Below are positions 59,794-64,000 of a stretch of DNA of 64,000 nt, in pieces. Source of the stretch: Muribaculaceae bacterium (lineage in GTDB: Bacteria > Bacteroidota > Bacteroidia > Bacteroidales > Muribaculaceae); the NCBI GenBank assembly GCA_017619355.1, contig JAFZSO010000016.1, positions 1-64,000 on the forward strand. The letters are read 5' to 3'. A program made the translations under genes and the position numbers. Numbering within the stretch: position 1 is the stretch's first letter; every line of letters starts with the position of its first letter. Under the pieces are notes generated by a model, which did not search any database, had not been told where the DNA came from, and saw only the letters and a program-made list of their open reading frames with translations.

Positions 59794-60858
59794 TTAGGGA
59801 ACTTCCTTGACGAGGAATATCTCGGTGGGGAAGTGGTCGCTGAAGCCGTTCAGGAACACGCCGCCGCTAAAGGTACGCAGTGGGTAGCCCAGGCGGTCGC
59901 CATCCACGGTCTTCAGGAACTCGCGGTTGAGCACCTCGGCGCGCACGAAGGTGAGTTGCGGTTTGTCCTTGCCCTCGTAGTAGCGAGTGAAGTAACCGTT
60001 AAAGATGATCTGGTCGAAGAGATTCCATCCGCCCTTGTAGGCAAGTGTGCCGATGCCGCGGTCCAGAATCTTCCACCAGGGGTTGAAGAGGTCGTTCACG
60101 GTCACGACATCTTCCATGTTGCGCTTGGCATTGAGAGCCTCAGCACAGCTCTTGTTCTGCGGGTCGTCGTTCAAGTCACCCATGAATATGATGCCCTGGT
60201 TGGGGTCGTCCAGGAGTAGTGAGTCGATGGTGCGGCGTGCCATGGCGGCAGCGGCTTCGCGGCGGAAGCTCGAACGCTCTTGCCCACCCAGTCGTGACGG
60301 CCAGTGATTGACCAGCACGCTCACCTTCTCGCCTGCCAGCAGACCGGTAACGCACATCTGGTCGCGGGTCTTGAAGGTGCTGTCGTCGGGGAACACCAGG
60401 CGCTGGTTGGTGACATTGAGCACCTTGAAGTAGCGGGGGTTGTAGAGCACGCCCACATCCACACCACGGCGGTCGGGACCGTCGTGATGAATGACCTGGA
60501 GGTGCCACTTCTTGATTTCGGGCATCATCACGAGGTCATCGAGCACGGTCTTGTTCTCGATCTCGCTCACACCAATAATCACGGGGCCCATGGGCGTGTT
60601 GGGAGTGGCCATCTGACTGATGGCGTAAGCCATATTGTGTTGCTTGGCCCAATACTTCTGGCCATTCCACTGGCGTGCGCCCTGCGGTGAGAATTCAAGG
60701 TCATAAACACCATTATTGTTGATGGTGTCGAACAGGTTCTCAAGGTTATAGAACATCACGCCATACATGGTGTAGCGCTTGCCCTGATCCTGGTCCTGGG
60801 CACTCACGGTGAAAATCATCATCACCGATGCCAGTATTGCTAACAGTAGTCTTTTCAT
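59794..60858 (-). CDS. Exported endonuclease/exonuclease/phosphatase family protein
   Basis: A 354-residue exported EEP-fold enzyme: signal peptide MKRLLLAILASVMMIFTVSAQ. Core motifs: VMFYNLENLFDT (about 35-46), GVSEIENKTVLDDL (Glu ligand near 95), VNHWPSRLGGQERSS (about 186-200), FMGDLNDDPQNK (about 227-238) and the final GFSDHFPTEIFL (SDH near 341). All catalytic residues seem present. It may be an extracellular nuclease, phosphodiesterase or phosphatase, and is close to periplasmic DNase-like proteins common in Bacteroidales. It has its own promoter. Confidence 0.92.
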   Translation of the reverse strand: MKRLLLAILASVMMIFTVSAQDQDQGKRYTMYGVMFYNLENLFDTINNNGVYDLEFSPQGARQWNGQKYWAKQHNMAYAISQMATPNTPMGPVIIGVSEIENKTVLDDLVMMPEIKKWHLQVIHHDGPDRRGVDVGVLYNPRYFKVLNVTNQRLVFPDDSTFKTRDQMCVTGLLAGEKVSVLVNHWPSRLGGQERSSFRREAAAAMARRTIDSLLLDDPNQGIIFMGDLNDDPQNKSCAEALNAKRNMEDVVTVNDLFNPWWKILDRGIGTLAYKGGWNLFDQIIFNGYFTRYYEGKDKPQLTFVRAEVLNREFLKTVDGDRLGYPLRTFSGGVFLNGFSDHFPTEIFLVKEVP

Positions 60859-60910
60859 CGCTTATTTGGTTTTAATTAGTTTTCAGTTATCAGTTGTTAG
60901 TTTGAATTTC

Positions 60911-60942
60911 CAAATTTACCACATTTTTTTTCAATCTGCAAA
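60911..60942 (-). promoter_or_regulatory. Promoter of the EEP-family gene
   Basis: -7 CAAATTTA (60911-60918; TAAATTTG on the minus strand) and -33 CAAA (60939-60942), 20 bases apart. Confidence 0.6.
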
Positions 60943-60984
60943 AAAAAGTGTTTTTTTTGCTTTTTTGGAGGGTGGTGGGGAAAC

Positions 60985-61009
60985 AAAAAAAGGAAACCTT
61001 GCGGCTTCC
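60985..61009 (-). terminator. Terminator of the tRNA-Lys gene
   Basis: On the minus strand GGAAGCC-GCAA-GGTTTCC (61009-60992; one G-T pair) is followed by seven T (60991-60985), starting six bases after the tRNA 3' end. Confidence 0.8.
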
Positions 61010-61014
61010 TTCCT

Positions 61015-61090
61015 TGGTGACCCCGGAGGGGCTCGAACCCTCGACCCATTGATTAAGAGTCAATTGCTCTACCAACTGAGCTACGGAGTC
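61015..61090 (-). tRNA. tRNA-Lys (anticodon CUU)
   Basis: A full cloverleaf on the minus strand: acceptor GACTCCG/CGGGGTC (one G-U pair), D-arm GCTCAGTTGGTAGAGC, anticodon stem ATTGA/TCAAT with loop CTCTTAA (anticodon CTT at 61057-61055), TPsiC arm with GGTTCGAGCCC, and encoded CCA at 61017-61015. It reads AAG codons. It has its own promoter and terminator. Confidence 0.95.
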
Positions 61091-61117
61091 AACTGAGTGC
61101 AACTTGAATTGCGGTTG

Positions 61118-61147
61118 CAAAGGTACAAACAATTTTTAAATTACCAA
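61118..61147 (-). promoter_or_regulatory. Promoter of tRNA-Lys
   Basis: -7 CAAAGGTA (61118-61125; TACCTTTG on the minus strand) and -33 CAA (61145-61147), 19 bases apart, 28 bases upstream of the tRNA. Confidence 0.7.
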
Positions 61148-61205
61148 CATTATTTCAAAAAAAATCTCTCTAACACCCATTTTTTTGCCTCAAAAAACTC
61201 AATTT

Positions 61206-61289
61206 GGTCATCCCAATAACCTTTTTTTGCCCGTAAAAAGGTTATCCTAGTAGCCTTTTATGTCCAAAATCTGGTTATTCCAATAATCC
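61206..61289. repeat. Three spaced GGTTAT...ATAACC palindromes
   Basis: Three 16-17-base near-palindromes of the type GGTTATYCYANTARYC (61206-61221, 61240-61255, 61273-61289) recur at 33-34-base steps. ATAACCTTTTT (61216-61226) also pairs with AAAAAGGTTAT (61235-61245). They lie upstream of the tRNA promoter in a gene-free gap. Confidence 0.65.
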
Positions 61290-61298
61290 ATAAGGTAA

Positions 61299-61330
61299 GA
61301 AGTGCCGCGACCTGATGGACACGGCACTTC
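61299..61330 (-). terminator. Hairpin after the 61391-61909 lipoprotein gene
   Basis: GAAGTGCCG (61299-61307) and CGGCACTTC (61322-61330) form a 9-bp stem; the minus-strand tail is only moderately T-rich. Confidence 0.45.
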
Positions 61331-61390
61331 GGAATGTCTTTGTAGCGCAGAGCTATCCGCGCCAACCTCTAGAGGTCTAAAGGCCTGTGA

Positions 61391-61909
61391 TTACTTGTCG
61401 TAGTTGAGGTTGTCGTTGCGTTGTGCGTCGCCGTTCTTCGACACGCGGTAGCCGAAGGTGTTGCCGCTTGCCTTCTGGATGGTCTTGATCACATCGTTCT
61501 TCTTCACGCTTGCATTACTAATAATGGGTTTAGTCTGCGAGAATGTGGATCCATTGCTAGCCGTCAGCGATATTGTGGCGGCAGTGAATAGGTTGTAGCT
61601 CTCTTCCGTCAGACTGGAAGCATCTTTGGGTTGAAATTGCCATTTGACGCCGAACTCGTTGGGCAATGTTCCCGACACATCTTTCACCCACGAGGTGGTG
61701 CCGCTGGTAATCGCATCTGCTTTCACCTCACCATTGTCCTTATAGTAAATGATAACAAGGTCGACGGCATTGAAGAAGTCGTCGTCAAAAATGATCGAAT
61801 AGCGGGCGGTTGCAGTCACATCGGGTTCGTCGTCACCGCAAGAGGTGAATGCCAGGCCAGTAGCCACGCAGCACAGGAGGGCTGCCAGATAGAATAATTT
61901 CTTTTTCAT
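61391..61909 (-). CDS. Lipoprotein of unknown function, divergent from the C10 protease
   Basis: A 172-residue lipoprotein that starts at MKKKLFYLAALLCCVATGLAF (ATG complementary to 61907-61909); the frame runs upstream through the promoter but that part is not protein-like. The lipobox is FTSC (Cys24), followed by GDDEPD. The mature domain (about 30-172) is a single beta-rich domain (ARYSIIFDDDFFNAVDLVIIYYKDNGEVK; ATISLTASNGSTFS) without catalytic motifs. It is transcribed away from the C10 protease gene starting 171 bases off. Some C10 proteases are encoded beside their inhibitors, but no similarity to a staphostatin-like protein can be claimed from reading. Confidence 0.78.
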   Translation of the reverse strand: MKKKLFYLAALLCCVATGLAFTSCGDDEPDVTATARYSIIFDDDFFNAVDLVIIYYKDNGEVKADAITSGTTSWVKDVSGTLPNEFGVKWQFQPKDASSLTEESYNLFTAATISLTASNGSTFSQTKPIISNASVKKNDVIKTIQKASGNTFGYRVSKNGDAQRNDNLNYDK

Positions 61910-61961
61910 TGTGTCAATTATTTTTTGATTGATTAAAATTTCATTGCACGAATAACCGACG

Positions 61962-61969
61962 CAAAGATA
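61962..61969 (-). promoter_or_regulatory. -7 element of the lipoprotein gene
   Basis: CAAAGATA reads TATCTTTG on the minus strand, 52 bases upstream of the ATG; no clear -33. Confidence 0.45.
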
Positions 61970-62030
61970 TTTCTTTTTTTTGAAACTTGCGACTTCTGAA
62001 CTGTTGATTTTCCTTAAAAAGCACCGTTTA

Positions 62031-62063
62031 TTTGTATAATACACATTATTTTAATTACATTTG
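62031..62063 (+). promoter_or_regulatory. Promoter of the C10 protease gene
   Basis: -33 TTTG (62031-62034) and -7 TACATTTG (62056-62063), 21 bases apart. The expected transcription start leaves a leader of only about 12 bases, which is short. Confidence 0.7.
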
Positions 62064-62080
62064 CACAAAATTACCGACTT

Positions 62081-64000
62081 ATGAAAAACAAAGCTGCATT
62101 TTTGTTACTGTTTCTGATGGGTTTCTCAGGTGCAATCATGGCAAACCCTATCAGTGAGCCACAGGCACAGGCCGTTGCGCTCAATTTCCTGAACAGCAAC
62201 TCCGCCACCCGTTTCAGGGCCGGTCAGGCTGCTCAGCTACGGCTCGCCTATGTTGAACCCAATCAGGTATCTCCGGCCTACTATATATACAATTATGGCG
62301 AAAACGACGGCTATGTGCTGGTGAGCGGCACCGACCGCCTCACGCAGGTGGTGGGCTATGGCCTGGAAGGCGGTTTCGACCCCACCGATGTGCCCGAGAA
62401 CTTCAAGGCGTGGCTCGACGACCTTGCCCTGCTGGTGAACGAGCTGGAGAGCACCCCCGGCGCCACCCTGCGCAGCTCGGCACGTGCAGCAACCCCCATT
62501 GCCCCGCTGCTGGGCAACATCAAGTGGAACCAGAGTGCACCTTATAATAATATGTGTCCCACCTATGTGAAGGACGGATCGACCAAGCGCTCCGTGACCG
62601 GATGCGTTGCCACCGCCATAGCGCAGGTGATGTATTACCACAAGTGGCCACTGCAAGGCACAGGCAGCAACACCTACACCACAACACTCAATGGTGACAC
62701 CACCCAGACGGCCACCCTTACTGCCAACTTCGGCAACACCACCTACGACTGGGACCACATGACGCCCACCTATGGCGACGAGAGTACGCCCGAAGAAGAG
62801 GATGCCGTGGCCCTGCTCATGAGCCACTGCGGCATTGCGGTGAACATGAGTTACGGCAGCAGCAGCGGTGCCTCGACAAGGCGCACGATGTGCTCCATGC
62901 CCTCATACTTCGGCTATGACAAGGGCATGCGCTTCATGCCACGCAGCTGCTACACGCTGCAGGAATGGACACAACGCATCGACGAGGAACTGGCAGCGGC
63001 CAGGCCCATTATCTACAATGGAACCACAGCTTCGGGCGGTGGTCATGCCTTTGTGCTCGACGGCAGGGATAGCAACGGCTACTACCACTTTAATTGGGGG
63101 TGGGGTGGCAAGTCTAACGGTTATTTTGTGGTCTTCGACCTCTCGCCCAAGCAGCAAGGCATAGGCAGCAGCGATGGCGGTTACAACAACAGCCAGGGCA
63201 TCACCGTGGGCATTCAGAAGGATGCTGGCGGCACTCCGGGCTACACGGTGTATGCCAGCCAGTTTTACGCTGAGAGCGCCAAGGTGAAGCAAGGCAATAC
63301 TGCCAAGTTCCTGACCAGATCGCTTGCCGCACTTTACTCAACCGACCCGCAGTTCACCACCATTGTGCGCAAAGTGCACATCTACAATTCGGCAGGTACG
63401 GTGGTTGCCACTTCCGATTACTCTACCAGCACCACCATGGAGGATATGAAACCCAACACCAACTACAAATGTACAGATTATGTCAAAATACCCTCATCAC
63501 TCGCTGTGGGCAAGTACACCGTTCGTGTGGTCTATGAGAGCCCCGACGGCACTATCAGTGACTTTGTGAAGGTGGCGATTGGGCCTCACCAGTATGTGAA
63601 CATGGAGGTGAAGAGCGATGGCTATGCCTATTTCACTGAGGCGGAAGTGAATCCCGCCCTGCACGTCGACCAGATTTCGCTGGAGAACGAGGCGTTCGCC
63701 AACCAGCAACTCTATTCCAAGGTCACGCTGACCAATGCGGGCGATGAATACTACGACGACGTCTATTTCGCACTGCTCAAGGCCGACGGCACGGTAGCCG
63801 TCATGAGCGACGCTGTGCGAGCCGACGTGGCAGCGGGCGACACGCTCCGGCTGCAGATGGTGTTCACCGCACCTGCCACACCAGGCACTTACCAGCTGGC
63901 CCTGCTTGATGCCGATAGTCTGGTGATAGACGGCGACAGGCCGAGCGTGACCGTAGGCCCCGAGCCCGCAGCCTTCGACATGAGTGTGACGCAGGCGCTC
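62081..64000 (+). CDS. C10 family cysteine protease (streptopain type), C-terminus outside the window
   Basis: Exported cysteine protease: signal peptide MKNKAAFLLLFLMGFSGAIMA, then an inhibitory prodomain (about 22-138; PQAQAVALNFLNSNS and GYVLVSGTDRLTQVVGYG are typical Spi-like propeptide text), then the catalytic domain. The catalytic Cys175 sits in SVTGCVATAIAQVMYYHKWP, the catalytic His322 in GGGHAFVLDG, and the conserved YHFNWGWGG follows (about 335-343). After the catalytic domain the sequence goes on through Ig-like beta domains to the window end (640 codons visible, no stop). Streptopain and Bacteroides Bfp proteases attack host proteins; here the role is inferred. It probably ends with a sorting or dockerin-like tail that cannot be seen. 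Confidence 0.94.
   Translation, partial: MKNKAAFLLLFLMGFSGAIMANPISEPQAQAVALNFLNSNSATRFRAGQAAQLRLAYVEPNQVSPAYYIYNYGENDGYVLVSGTDRLTQVVGYGLEGGFDPTDVPENFKAWLDDLALLVNELESTPGATLRSSARAATPIAPLLGNIKWNQSAPYNNMCPTYVKDGSTKRSVTGCVATAIAQVMYYHKWPLQGTGSNTYTTTLNGDTTQTATLTANFGNTTYDWDHMTPTYGDESTPEEEDAVALLMSHCGIAVNMSYGSSSGASTRRTMCSMPSYFGYDKGMRFMPRSCYTLQEWTQRIDEELAAARPIIYNGTTASGGGHAFVLDGRDSNGYYHFNWGWGGKSNGYFVVFDLSPKQQGIGSSDGGYNNSQGITVGIQKDAGGTPGYTVYASQFYAESAKVKQGNTAKFLTRSLAALYSTDPQFTTIVRKVHIYNSAGTVVATSDYSTSTTMEDMKPNTNYKCTDYVKIPSSLAVGKYTVRVVYESPDGTISDFVKVAIGPHQYVNMEVKSDGYAYFTEAEVNPALHVDQISLENEAFANQQLYSKVTLTNAGDEYYDDVYFALLKADGTVAVMSDAVRADVAAGDTLRLQMVFTAPATPGTYQLALLDADSLVIDGDRPSVTVGPEPAAFDMSVTQAL

Noticed and set aside
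61391-62044. Longer start for the 61391-61909 lipoprotein
   Set aside because: The upstream 45 codons cover the -7 element and AT-rich leader and would hide the lipoprotein signal.

Overview
The window looks like chromosomal DNA from an anaerobic gut-type member of the order Bacteroidales, near Muribaculaceae or Prevotellaceae. The evidence is: repeated Bacteroidetes promoter pairs (-33 TTG/TTTG and -7 TAnnTTTG, usually 19-21 bases apart); BspA-type leucine-rich-repeat surface proteins; dockerin-like C-terminal tails on secreted proteins; Bacteroidales-typical families (DUF4294, DUF3098, GlsA/GlsB-type acyltransferases, carboxynorspermidine dehydrogenase); and a C10 (streptopain-type) protease. 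I see no transposase, integrase, phage gene, rRNA operon or CRISPR array. There is one tRNA gene.

Layout. 1-14 kb: the start of metG, then a mostly minus-strand stretch of envelope proteins (BspA protein, small lipoprotein, DUF4294 protein, beta-barrel, Na+/amino-acid symporter, Ig-like lipoprotein, second BspA protein with dockerin tail), interrupted by a large plus-strand multidomain secreted protein (5.6-8.5 kb). 14.2-15.1 kb: an AT-rich GxxExxY gene inside two related inverted repeat arms, the most element-like structure here. 15.6-25.2 kb, plus strand: metK, then PBP1A-nadB-hydrolase, then lemA-TPM-TPM-SH3. 25.2-29.0 kb, minus: a probable glsA-glsB-wzi-lipoprotein operon. 29.2-30.7 kb: a polytopic membrane protein. 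30.8-43.5 kb, minus: housekeeping genes, namely rsmA-mgtE, carboxynorspermidine dehydrogenase, an AlkZ-related protein, a 33-bp tandem array, ychF-mtaB-lpxL-GT2, and DUF3098-uppP-truB-queA. 43.7-45.3 kb, plus: a flippase-like protein and a small membrane protein. 45.3-50.6 kb, minus: rluA, ABC exporter ATPase and permease, and two acyltransferase-3 proteins, tightly packed. 50.8-59.7 kb, plus: M16 protease, YpfJ-type protease, two tandem histidine acid phosphatases and a third dockerin-tailed protein. 59.8-64 kb: a secreted nuclease/phosphatase-family protein, tRNA-Lys(CUU), a lipoprotein, and a divergent C10 protease that runs off the end.

Much of the content serves the cell envelope: peptidoglycan synthesis and lipid-carrier recycling (PBP1A, UppP), lipid A and aminolipid acylation (LpxL-like, GlsA/GlsB), surface glycans (Wzi, GT2, acyltransferases with an ABC exporter) and secreted proteases and phosphatases. 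tRNA and rRNA modification enzymes (QueA, TruB, MtaB, RsmA, RluA) are spread among them.

The noncoding DNA is unusually rich in small repeats: the GxxExxY arms, a heptamer array running into the symporter stop codon, an octamer array beside the second BspA gene, palindrome clusters near 3.2 and 61.2 kb, a 33-bp array carrying four copies of ATGTACGAATAA on the minus strand, and a 54-bp direct repeat at 53.7-53.8 kb. Family names come from reading the protein sequences; no database search was run.
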